Origin: Microcaldota archaeon
Lineage (GTDB): Archaea; Micrarchaeota; Micrarchaeia; Micrarchaeales; CABMGC01
Assembly (NCBI GenBank): GCA_021850705.1
Contig: JAJZKU010000005.1
Coordinates: forward strand, 1 to 51,064
Length of the DNA stretch: 51,064 nt
Reading direction: 5' to 3'
Shown here: in pieces, positions 7,668 through 15,782 of the stretch
Layout of the letters: every line of letters begins with the position of its first letter
Position numbering within the stretch: the first letter of the stretch is position 1
Notes under the pieces: model-generated
Told to the model about the DNA's origin: nothing
What the model saw: the letters and a program-made list of their open reading frames with translations, nothing else
The model's database searches: none
Made by a program: the position numbers and the translations under genes

Positions 7668-9428
7668 TCAGCTGGACAGCTTGGATTTTCTCTGTATTCC
7701 GAACATCTCTATTACCTCCTCTGTCGTCGTAGCGTCTGAAGCTGACTTGTCCTGCCTGATTCCATCGCTCACCAGCCTTGGGAATCTCAGGGCATAGCCC
7801 ATCCCGTCTTTAATGCCGCAGGTATGCATGCTGGATCTTGTTATCTCGTCCGCCCTTACAGTTACAACATATCTCGGTTCGACCCAGAAGTCCGGTTCAA
7901 CTACCGCATTTACCCTTGCAGGCTTGTGCTTCGTCTTTATCTCATCAAGATCCTTCTTCAGCGACTTCATCTGCGCCTCGCTGAATCCCGTGCCTATCCT
8001 CGTTATGGTTTCGAAGACATCCTCTTTGTCGTTGTAGACGCCTGCAAGAAGGCCCCCGAACTTGAACTCGGCGCGCAGCCCCTTGCCTAGGAAGTATCCC
8101 AGTATCACAAGGTCAAGAGTATCCGATAATTCGCCCTTGTAGCTCCTCTTCAGCTTTATCCAGGAGAACTTCCTTGCCCCTGCCACATAGCTTGAACCAA
8201 GGTCCTTTGCCATTATTCCCTCCAGTCCATCCTCTATCACAGTGTTGAAGTACTTGTCTATCTTCTTCGGGTCATCGGTGACTATCCTGTCCGACAGTCG
8301 TATCATCCGCCTTTTCTTCAGCACGGATTCAAGCAGCTCCCTTCTCTCGGAATATGGTTTTGACATCGTATCCTTTCCGTTGAGGTACATTATGTCGAAT
8401 GAGAAGAGGGTAAGGGGCATCTCCTTTGACATCTCCTCTACACCATGCTTCCTCTTCCTCTGTATCGTCTCCTGGAAGGGCAGGAACTGGTCTGTGGCTT
8501 CGTTGTATCCTATCGCCTCTCCCTCTATTATCGCAGAATCGGCAGCTATCTCATCAAGTGCTGCATCGACTATCTCAGGGAACATCGGAGTAAGGACTTC
8601 GAGATTTCTGGAGTATATCTCGACCTTCCCCCTCTTCCTGTCCATGTGTATCTGCTCCCTTAATCCGTCGTACTTTGACTCTATTGCGCACTTCCCATGA
8701 GTCTTCTCCAGTATCTGCTCAGCAGTAGGTAGCCTCTCGGCAAGCGCAGGCCTTATAGGGCTGAAGAGCTGAACCTCTATCCTCTCTACTCCCTTTATCC
8801 CTTTCTCTGCAATAATCTCTCCTACTCTTCCAAGATCGCTGCAGATATTGTAAGCATTCTCAAGTATTGGCTTTGACTCCCTGCTTCCTGTGAATGCCTT
8901 TGAAAGCGCCTCGAGGATAGTTGCATCACCTAGTCCAAGTCGCAGCCTTCCGAGTGCGAATCTGGTAACGTATCTTGCTTCAAGAGGTGAAGAGGCTGAA
9001 AGTATCTCCATGAGCATCTTTATCTTAGTGTCCTGGCTGCCGTGTCCGCCTGTCCTCGCTATCTTGTGCATCGATTCAAAGACATCATTTACCGTAAAGG
9101 ACTTGGAGCTTATCCTCTTCAGCTTTGACTTGGCAGAGAAATCCTCTGCTACAGCGCCGAGGTCTCCTGATTTCTTGTACGCCTGTATAACAGAATCTTT
9201 TGAATAGCCGGTAGCTGCTGCTATCGCCTGTTCAGCAAAGCTCTCGGCAAGGCCTATCACCACCCCTTCGAATGATGGACTGAGAACTCCCTGCGTTATG
9301 TATATCAGATGTTTTATCTCGTCAGGAGAGGATTTTGAGAAAAGCTCCGAGAGCGTATCTATCATCTCCAGCCTTGAGCTTGTGCTCTCGAGCTTTTCGT
9401 AATAAACTGCAGTATCTTTGAACAGCAT
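7668..9428 (-). CDS. lig: ATP-dependent DNA ligase
   Basis: 586 aa from the ATG at 9428. The adenylation motif K-Y-D-G gives catalytic K252, and later motifs I-E-G-E-A-I, E-G-I-M-A-K-D and W-I-K-L-K-R follow in the order of archaeal LigI-type enzymes. The N-terminal DNA-binding domain begins Y-Y-E-K-L-E-S-T-S-S-R-L-E, as in homologues. An upstream ATG would add 15 residues, but the TATA box at 9457-9464 lies about 33 nt before 9428, so the shorter form is preferred. Seals nicks in replication and repair. Confidence 0.95.
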   Translation of the reverse strand: MLFKDTAVYYEKLESTSSRLEMIDTLSELFSKSSPDEIKHLIYITQGVLSPSFEGVVIGLAESFAEQAIAAATGYSKDSVIQAYKKSGDLGAVAEDFSAKSKLKRISSKSFTVNDVFESMHKIARTGGHGSQDTKIKMLMEILSASSPLEARYVTRFALGRLRLGLGDATILEALSKAFTGSRESKPILENAYNICSDLGRVGEIIAEKGIKGVERIEVQLFSPIRPALAERLPTAEQILEKTHGKCAIESKYDGLREQIHMDRKRGKVEIYSRNLEVLTPMFPEIVDAALDEIAADSAIIEGEAIGYNEATDQFLPFQETIQRKRKHGVEEMSKEMPLTLFSFDIMYLNGKDTMSKPYSERRELLESVLKKRRMIRLSDRIVTDDPKKIDKYFNTVIEDGLEGIMAKDLGSSYVAGARKFSWIKLKRSYKGELSDTLDLVILGYFLGKGLRAEFKFGGLLAGVYNDKEDVFETITRIGTGFSEAQMKSLKKDLDEIKTKHKPARVNAVVEPDFWVEPRYVVTVRADEITRSSMHTCGIKDGMGYALRFPRLVSDGIRQDKSASDATTTEEVIEMFGIQRKSKLSS

Positions 9429-9456
9429 CTTAACCAGAATACACTCTGTTCTCATG

Positions 9457-9465
9457 TTTATATAG
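9457..9465 (-). promoter_or_regulatory. TATA box of the DNA ligase gene
   Basis: On the minus strand the element reads ctatataaa, about 33 nt upstream of the ATG at 9428. It supports that start and a leader of about 7 nt. Confidence 0.45.
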
Positions 9466-9519
9466 TTTCTCAAAAGACTTAGGACATAGGAGCAGCATTT
9501 ACGATAAAGAATGAGGCGC

Positions 9520-10665
9520 TCATTCCTCGTTTATTATCTCGTATATCTTATCTGCGAAGAAGCCCATGTTTCGCTCCTTCTTCTCAGGAGTAAGTATTCC
9601 TTCCTTGACAAGCATGTCAACTGCGCGTTTTGCAGTAGGATATGTTGCATTTATAGCATCCCTCGCATCGGCTATTGTTATGTATGGATTCTTGAATAAT
9701 TCATTGAGCACTATCCTTGACGATTCTGAGGATTTTGAAGTGCCCAGCTTCTTCAGGCATGCCTCTTTGTAATCTGAGAGCTTTGCAGCTGTTCTCACAG
9801 CCTTCTTGGCCTGGAAGTGCATGGCCTTAAGGAAGAACTTTATCCATGAGAGATAGTCGCCTGTCTTGCTCACATGCAGTATTGTATCGTAGTAGGATGC
9901 CCTGTCCTTCTCGAAGTATTCGCTCATGCACAGGCTTGGAAGCGAGAGTAACTTGCTCTTCTGCAGATATACGGATATGAGCACTCTTCCCGTCCTCCCG
10001 TTTGCACGCTCGAACGGCCTTATGGCCTCGAACTGGTAGTGCATCAGGGCTATCTGGACTATGGGATGTATTGACTCGTATTCTTGCATATAGTAGAGCG
10101 TGTTCTCCAGCAGCGGCATCACCCTCTCCGGTGGAGGGGGGACATATCTTGCTATTGTAGCAGGAGTATCGGGAGAGCCGAGCCAGTTCTGCCTGTTCCT
10201 TATTATAATATCCTTTTCATTTGTGCTGCCTATGAGGGCTTTGTGCGCCTCGAGTACGGTATTTGTGCTTATCTCACCGCGGCTTATGGCAGGTATGCAG
10301 CTCCTCAGAGCCTCTATATGGCCGAGGGCTTCCTTTGCGGCCTTTGGATCCTTTATAGAGCGTCTTCCCCGCTCATACCTGAAGATATTGTCAAGAGTCT
10401 CCCCGTTTCCATGCAATCTTGCACTTTCAAGCGCCTCCTTTCTCGCCTGGAGCTCTGCAAATTCAGGGAATTCAGAAGATATCGCTTCGAGCTTCCCCAA
10501 CTCGAAGCTTGTCTTTGCCAGAAGAGTTGTCGCCTCATCGTCAAATTTGATCTGTACAGGGAGCAGCCTCGGTACAAAGACGTAGTAGTTGTTGTGTGCA
10601 TTCTGTACGAATATGAGCTCTCCTGCCATACCATTGAAATCACTGGGATTCACCACAGGCACCAA
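9520..10665 (-). CDS. Fic/DOC-fold protein with a degenerate catalytic motif
   Basis: 381 aa with the architecture of class II Fic proteins: an N-terminal Fic_N-like region (1-100), the Fic core and a C-terminal winged helix (about 300-375). The flap N-R-Q-N-W-L-G-S-P and Y-V-P-P-P-P-E-R-V are well conserved. The core motif, normally H-P-F-x-[D/E]-G-N-G-R, reads R-P-F-E-R-A-N-G-R at 216-224: the catalytic His is Arg, the acidic residue is Arg and Gly is Ala. The inhibitory helix, normally [S/T]-x-x-x-E-[G/N], reads S-A-R-L-H-G at 81-86. Classical AMP transfer is therefore unlikely; a DNA-binding or altered transferase role is possible. The TATA box at about 10685-10694 fits a leaderless start at 10665. 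Confidence 0.85.
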   Translation of the reverse strand: MVPVVNPSDFNGMAGELIFVQNAHNNYYVFVPRLLPVQIKFDDEATTLLAKTSFELGKLEAISSEFPEFAELQARKEALESARLHGNGETLDNIFRYERGRRSIKDPKAAKEALGHIEALRSCIPAISRGEISTNTVLEAHKALIGSTNEKDIIIRNRQNWLGSPDTPATIARYVPPPPERVMPLLENTLYYMQEYESIHPIVQIALMHYQFEAIRPFERANGRTGRVLISVYLQKSKLLSLPSLCMSEYFEKDRASYYDTILHVSKTGDYLSWIKFFLKAMHFQAKKAVRTAAKLSDYKEACLKKLGTSKSSESSRIVLNELFKNPYITIADARDAINATYPTAKRAVDMLVKEGILTPEKKERNMGFFADKIYEIINEE

Positions 10666-10683
10666 TCATTATATTAAAAGAAT

Positions 10684-10694
10684 ATATTTAAATC
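10684..10694 (-). promoter_or_regulatory. TATA box of the Fic-family gene
   Basis: The element atatttaaatc is centred about 24 nt from the ATG at 10665, consistent with leaderless transcription. Confidence 0.4.
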
Positions 10695-11075
10695 TTTACT
10701 AAATCAGTATTTATTACAATAATAATCAATTATATAGTATTAGAATTAAATATAGATACGATAAACACATTATGATTGGTGATATGCAATTATTTATCAG
10801 TACGACTTATTTTTATTCAATTATCCCCAATTATAATTAATATAGAATAATTATACTCATTTTTACCTGTTTTTATAGATTTTTTAATTAATATATAGCA
10901 TATGAATTAAAGATAATCGCATAAGCAGTGTATTCTGATCGGCAAGAGCCGCGTCTAGATTATTTAAATATAATTAAAGAAACCATATTTATAATTAATA
11001 TAAATTAATAATCAGCATTTAATTAATATTTTAGTATTTTATATTAAACTATATGCATATTAATTTAATACTATT

Positions 11076-11201
11076 ATGGCTGGTGGTCAGTACGAGGCAG
11101 AATGTAACATGAAGTTAATGGTAGGGGGCGATTATAATAAATATATTGAACATATTAAATACTTTACTGATATTATTCAATATAAGCATTTTTTAAATTG
11201 A
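11076..11201 (+). CDS. Possible 41-residue peptide in the AT-rich gap
   Basis: An ATG-to-TGA frame beginning M-A-G-G-Q-Y-E-A-E-C. Its first 20 codons sit in one of the two GC-richer islands of an otherwise AT-only region, the main reason to list it. The second half is rich in Tyr, Ile and Lys codons, as expected from AT-rich DNA. There is no recognisable family. An AT-rich element lies about 15-25 nt upstream. It may well be a chance frame. Confidence 0.2.
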   Translation: MAGGQYEAECNMKLMVGGDYNKYIEHIKYFTDIIQYKHFLN

Positions 11202-11347
11202 CATATCTGGCATTTAGTTACTATATTAAATAATCAATTATTATATTTAATATAGTTTGAATTTGATTTATAGAGAATATATATGCCGAAAAGATACTCA
11301 CAGGCAGATAGAACGTAGAATCAGAATACTGTTAATTTTGTATACAT

Positions 11348-12188
11348 TTATTTTCTCTGTCTGAAGTACAAGAATAGTGCAACCGCTATTATGATTATTA
11401 TAATTATCAGGATATCAAATATCATTCCAGTATTTGTTGGCGCAGAAGTTACAGATACTGTTGTTGAAGTTTGGATAGTAGTTGTGGCAGTTGTTGTATT
11501 TATAGTAGATATTACATTTGTATTAAGCAGTGCTATCACAGGATCCGAAGGAACTGCGAATTCAACTGTGCAGGCAGCAACATTGAGTGTGAATGGAGTT
11601 ATCTCCTGCCAGGTGCCGTTCCTCAGTATGAATGGGGCAATATCAGAATTTGGTATGCTGCATGGATAGTGCAATATTGTTGCCGCCATCGTTTGTCACA
11701 TAGGCATATGTGCCTGAAGGGGAGAAGGCTAACCCATGTGGACTGCTAAAGCCGGAGGCTATGGCATTTTCAGTATAATTAAGAGATAGTTGTGTGGCTG
11801 GTGGAGATTCCGAATCAGTTATACCAAGACAGTAGCTGTTTGTTGTTGTAGGGCTTACTGTTATTGAATTTGATGTTGTTGACAATCCGTTGTAGGTTGC
11901 AAGAACATTGGCTGCTTCCTGAGGGCAGGTTGTGCCGTATGGCCCGGTATACCAGACTGCATTATAAGGTGCAGTCCCGCCTGACCATGTGCCTGTAATA
12001 GTAATGGACTGCCCGTTGTCTATTGTTGGAGTTGCGGGATTTATTGAAGAGATAGACAAAGGGGATGGAGGTAAGGCATATGCATTTGCAATTGCAAATG
12101 TCAGTATTATTAAAGCAAATGCTATAGGTAAGGGTTTTTTAAGAATAGATTTTGGTGGTGTAATATTGCTCAAGATTGCATTATACAT
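11348..12188 (-). pseudogene. Broken secreted surface protein (signal peptide, PKD-like domain, truncated propeller, C-terminal anchor)
   Basis: Two reading frames together look like one surface protein. The upstream part (12188-11643) has a signal peptide (about 20-38), an Ig/PKD-like domain (D-N-G-Q-S-I-T-I-T-G-T-W-S-G-G) and the start of a YVTN-type blade (S-P-S-G-T-Y-A-Y-V-T-N). The downstream part (11689-11348, shifted frame) has Y-P-C-S-I-P-N-S-D-I, an N-G-T-W…A-C-T-V domain, a Thr-rich stalk and a C-terminal membrane helix followed by R-Q-R-K. The frame changes within 11643-11697, right where the propeller should continue. I infer an internal deletion with frameshift. Programmed frameshifting or a sequence error cannot be excluded. 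Confidence 0.6.
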
Positions 12189-12259
12189 TATATCATAAAT
12201 ATCGTAATAATATAATTATAATAATATATTAGTACACAGGTGTCTGATTGCGTATTAGA

Positions 12260-14650
12260 TTATGCAATGCCCGTATTTATGCTTATGTTAAGTTCTGTTG
12301 TCTCCCCTGCCGATATGTTTACCGATCTCGGTATTATTCGTGTGCATCCTATGTAATGGCAGTTCAGCATGCTTACCGAGTAAGAACCTGCATCTACCTG
12401 TTCTGAGTATGTGCCATTTGCGCTTATTGGTATTGTGTAATTGTATACATTGTTCATTGACGTGAGTTCCAGTTTGAGGCTTGAATAGAGTGTGTTAAGG
12501 TCTATGCTACCTATGCAAGTGTTGTTAATCGATTGGACGGGACATAATGGGCCTATAGATACGTGTCCCTGAATCATACCTAAGCCGGTCTGATTCTGTG
12601 GCATTGTAGTTACAGTAGTAATTGTAGAGTTCCCCGCATTGTTTATGCTGCTGTTCTGCCGCTCTGTCGTATTATATGATACTGAATATACTGTCTTTAT
12701 TGATAGTGGCCCATAATACTGATAACCTGGAGATTTTATAGTCAGAACTGCGGCTTTTATATTCTGGCCAGCTATGCATACGAAGCAGTGTATGCTACCT
12801 GAAGAGCAGACAGGACATTTGCCAGGAATATATTCCATTATATATGTTGTACCTAGAAGCGTAAAGCCAGGAGTAAGTATGCTTATGTTCTTCAGTGTGT
12901 ACCCAGAATAATAATTATCGTATGATCCTGAGAGTAACGGCAAAGTATAGTTCGCAGTTCCGTTTATAGTTGATGTGAAACCCTGTAGAGAGACATTGTA
13001 TGAGAGATTTCCTGCTAAAACCTGCTCGTTCACTATGCTCACTCCGACAAGCTTTGAAGTGTAATTGCTTATGCTACCTTGATCGGAAGCAGTGTAATTA
13101 GCGTTTGCAATCCCCGAATGTTCCTGCCCTATTCCAATCACTCTTATACTGTAGTTCTGGCCAGGTATGAGAAGTATCTTTGTTACACCTCTGAAGAATG
13201 GCAGCGAGTCTGTTGCATATGGCAGCGTACTTATCCCAAGAGTGCTGTTGAAGTGCAGATCTGCTGAAGCTCCTGGCTTAACTGACAGACCCGTAAAGGT
13301 TCTGCAACCTATGAATGCACCAATCCCATTATCATGAGAGACTTCGCAGTTTGGCACATAATTGAATATAGGGAGTGAAAGTGTCCCGTTGTTAAGTACG
13401 ATGAAGTTAAGGTAATTGTTGAACTTGTTGACGAATGCGCCTGCTGCACTTGTCTCAAGTTCACTCTGGTTCTTTGATTCCGAGTTTGCAGATATGGATA
13501 CCGTACTCCTGCTTATGCACATTATCCCTACACATGCATTTACCGAACCTCCTTCATTCGAATTGGCATTTATTGTTGGTGAATAGCCCTGATAGCCAAG
13601 CCTCACCTCTTCCATGAAGCCATTAAGCTGCATGTTTGTCAGATTGACGGTTGTGTTGCCGGTGTTCTTTACCCCTATCGACATCATTGTTGAGTTGCCA
13701 GATGAGATCAATGTAGCATTTGTTATCATTATGCTGCTGTTTGACCTTATTCTGCGGATTATGCCAGGATTTATCCTCTCGACATAACCTATGCTCCTGG
13801 CACTTGCCGCCTCGGATCTGCCTATGAATATCGCTTTGACATTTGGAACCATCACGAATATGCTCTCATTGTTCTGCGAGTATATCCTGACTATTGTAGG
13901 ATTCATATTTATCAGAGCACCGCCTATCGAGGAGTTGGAACTTGAATTTAGCTGCGCTTCCACATAGCCCTGAGGAACAGTCACGTTGTAGGTAGTATTG
14001 TCTATAGTTATGTTCGCAGAGGTTATGTTGAGCCTTAGATCCTTTATCTTACTGTAGTTCTTCACGTTTAGGATGGCTATGGTCTTTGTGACATTGGTCA
14101 GGTTGAGAAGGTCAGCTGTGCCGCTGGCATTGAAGTACTCAAATGCAGATGAATTTGAATAGATCAGACCTACTGAAGAGTATTTTATCATTAGTGATGA
14201 CGTTCCGGGCGGTACAAGAGGCGGATCCGTAAGCTGCACTACGAAGTTGCCCTGTGCTGAGGAGTTCGAGTACTGTGAATTGAATGAAGGAGGAACAGTG
14301 GAGTAGTTTGCTCCAGGATAAACTGGCGCCCTGCTGTTGAATAGGAATATGCCGATAACTGCTATCGCGATTATTGCAAGTATGCCCACTGCGAAAGCCC
14401 TTACCTTTGCGACATTGTAACCGCTGTCCTCAAGGCGCTTTTCGAATCCCTTGTTATATTCGTAGTACTTCCACTTCCTGCTGTAAGGGTTCTCTATCTC
14501 TTTTATAGCGCCTATCCTTAGCAGCTCTTTTATGTGCTGATTTGTAGTAGACTGGCCCAGATCCAGCTTTTCAGATATCTGGGTCATTGTCATAGGCTTC
14601 TCTTTAACCAGTTCTATTATCTTCTTCTTGCTTTCAAAGAGTTTGCTCAT
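12260..14650 (-). CDS. Membrane-anchored winged-helix protein with a large external domain
   Basis: 796 aa from the ATG at 14650; a frame extension to 14677 adds nine hydrophobic residues and is less likely. Residues 1-75 form an ArsR/MarR-like winged helix (M-T-M-T-Q-I-S-E-K-L-D-L-G-Q-S-T-T-N-Q-H-I). A single membrane helix lies at about 85-105, followed by about 690 external residues rich in Asn-X-Ser/Thr sequons. Near residue 590 is a cysteine cluster, C-P-V-C…C-F-V-C. The last 90 residues look like a carboxypeptidase-regulatory-like beta sandwich. This suggests a one-protein sensor that binds DNA inside and ligand or surface outside. Both roles are inferred. Repeated ATGCAAT motifs flank its promoter. 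Confidence 0.75.
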   Translation of the reverse strand: MSKLFESKKKIIELVKEKPMTMTQISEKLDLGQSTTNQHIKELLRIGAIKEIENPYSRKWKYYEYNKGFEKRLEDSGYNVAKVRAFAVGILAIIAIAVIGIFLFNSRAPVYPGANYSTVPPSFNSQYSNSSAQGNFVVQLTDPPLVPPGTSSLMIKYSSVGLIYSNSSAFEYFNASGTADLLNLTNVTKTIAILNVKNYSKIKDLRLNITSANITIDNTTYNVTVPQGYVEAQLNSSSNSSIGGALINMNPTIVRIYSQNNESIFVMVPNVKAIFIGRSEAASARSIGYVERINPGIIRRIRSNSSIMITNATLISSGNSTMMSIGVKNTGNTTVNLTNMQLNGFMEEVRLGYQGYSPTINANSNEGGSVNACVGIMCISRSTVSISANSESKNQSELETSAAGAFVNKFNNYLNFIVLNNGTLSLPIFNYVPNCEVSHDNGIGAFIGCRTFTGLSVKPGASADLHFNSTLGISTLPYATDSLPFFRGVTKILLIPGQNYSIRVIGIGQEHSGIANANYTASDQGSISNYTSKLVGVSIVNEQVLAGNLSYNVSLQGFTSTINGTANYTLPLLSGSYDNYYSGYTLKNISILTPGFTLLGTTYIMEYIPGKCPVCSSGSIHCFVCIAGQNIKAAVLTIKSPGYQYYGPLSIKTVYSVSYNTTERQNSSINNAGNSTITTVTTMPQNQTGLGMIQGHVSIGPLCPVQSINNTCIGSIDLNTLYSSLKLELTSMNNVYNYTIPISANGTYSEQVDAGSYSVSMLNCHYIGCTRIIPRSVNISAGETTELNISINTGIA

Positions 14651-14706
14651 GCAATAACACAGTAATAGCATATGCAATAAGGATTAATAAACCTGAATAA
14701 TTGCAT
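14649..14706. promoter_or_regulatory. Three ATGCAAT/ATTGCAT motifs around the promoter of the membrane winged-helix gene
   Basis: ATGCAAT occurs at 14649-14655 (over the start codon) and 14672-14678, and its reverse complement at 14700-14706. The last two form an inverted pair of 7-bp arms with 21 bp between them, enclosing the likely TATA element (ggattaataaa, 14681-14691). This is a plausible operator for autoregulation, on pattern alone. Confidence 0.35.
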
Positions 14707-14715
14707 CGGTTTTGT

Positions 14716-14748
14716 TTCGGTTTTCCCTCAGCGTATGCAAAAACCGAA
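14716..14748. repeat. 9-bp inverted repeat downstream of the nucleotidyltransferase gene
   Basis: The arms ttcggtttt and aaaaccgaa are perfectly complementary with a 15-nt loop. It lies 31-63 nt past the stop of the upstream gene on the minus strand, where a T-containing arm could help end transcription. Confidence 0.4.
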
Positions 14749-14778
14749 GCTTTGCAAAGGATACAGGAATTATAATGC

Positions 14779-15528
14779 TTATTTTCCGCCGTGCTTTTCC
14801 GTAACCTCTTTGTATGAATCGTGCGTGCCTATGTCATACCAGAAATCGTCGTACACTACAGCATGCACATCGTTCTTGTTCTTCACAAGCCATTGCATGA
14901 AGTATCCTGGAGAGTCAGGATTGTTCTTGTTTGCTATATACTCATCGAACTTCTTCAAGTGCTCTTTTGGTATTGCATATATGCATGTGCTTATCAGCGT
15001 GGATTTAGGATTCTCCGGTTTTTCCTCAAATTCCTTGATTATGCTTCCTTCAAGGCTTACGACCCCGAAGCGTTTGGCCTCATCTAGGCTCTTTATGTTG
15101 TGCAGTGCGGTTACTATCTTCCTGTCGCTCTTTGACTTTGTCATGAGTTTTGAAAGGTCAAAATTGTGGAAGTTATCTCCTGCCACTATCAGCAGGTCAG
15201 AGTTCAGCCTAAGCGTCTTTATTGTATAGTCTATGCCTTTTACTGCTCCGAACTTTTCACCCTCGTGCATCGTAGGTTCAACAACTAGCTCTATATGCAC
15301 ATTCTTTACGGCCTTTCTGTGTGCTATCCAGTACCTGAACTGCTTCTCGAACTTCTTGTTTGTAGAGACTATTATCCTGTCAAACTTATTAGGAATAAGA
15401 CCGTCAAGTATATAGTCTATCATCAGTTTGTCCCCTATAGGGAGTAAAGGTTTTGGTATGTAGGTGGTTATTGGTTCCAGTCTCTTTGCATAGCCACCGC
15501 AGAGTATCAACGCATCTATGATAAACAC
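14779..15528 (-). CDS. Sugar-phosphate nucleotidyltransferase
   Basis: 249 aa from a GTG start. The N-terminus I-D-A-L-I-L-C-G-G-Y-A-K-R-L-E-P-I-T is the signature loop of the nucleotidyltransferase fold, with Ala for the third Gly. P-K-P-L-L-P-I-G follows; V-A-G-D-N supplies the metal-binding Asp and E-E-K-P is the usual sugar-binding motif. Such enzymes make NDP-glucose, NDP-mannose or similar donors; the base and sugar cannot be read from sequence. There is no C-terminal acyltransferase or hexapeptide domain. It probably feeds surface glycosylation (see the GT-C gene at 36.6 kb). A TATA-like element about 25 nt upstream fits leaderless expression. Confidence 0.85.
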   Translation of the reverse strand: MFIIDALILCGGYAKRLEPITTYIPKPLLPIGDKLMIDYILDGLIPNKFDRIIVSTNKKFEKQFRYWIAHRKAVKNVHIELVVEPTMHEGEKFGAVKGIDYTIKTLRLNSDLLIVAGDNFHNFDLSKLMTKSKSDRKIVTALHNIKSLDEAKRFGVVSLEGSIIKEFEEKPENPKSTLISTCIYAIPKEHLKKFDEYIANKNNPDSPGYFMQWLVKNKNDVHAVVYDDFWYDIGTHDSYKEVTEKHGGK

Positions 15529-15782
15529 CGATAAATTGTATGTCGCTTAATTACTTTAAGAAGCATTAAGTGAATTTAAGATTCTATAGCTTCATATTTA
15601 AACCTTGCTGAACCCTTTTTAAACCACTGTCTTATGTGTGCTTTGCGATACGCTTATTCTGCCGTTATTACTGATACGTTTTTAAATGAGAACGATTGTT
15701 GTGATGATGTGATAAAACGGCAAAGGTTACTGTAAAGAGAGTAGAGACACTTAATAGCATAGGAAAGGGGCTTAAGAAGGCT

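Larger units (their letters stand above)
10666..11347. other. 682-nt very AT-rich intergenic region
   Basis: Composition falls well below the neighbouring genes, with many runs of attaat and ttaatata. Two short GC-richer islands stand out: about 10925-10955 and 11078-11135. Apart from the Fic promoter at the left edge and a 41-codon frame at 11076-11201, I see no gene, no tRNA and no long repeat. It could be a large regulatory gap, a decayed gene or a structural site such as an origin, but no motif decides between these. Confidence 0.6.

Noticed and set aside
9429-9473. Longer N-terminus for DNA ligase (start at 9473)
   Set aside because: The extra 15 residues lie under the TATA box and have no counterpart in ligases; the ATG at 9428 fits promoter spacing.
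10666-11347. AT-rich gap as the replication origin
   Set aside because: No Cdc6/Orc gene and no repeated origin-box motif is visible; a single taggggg is not enough. Kept only as an open question.
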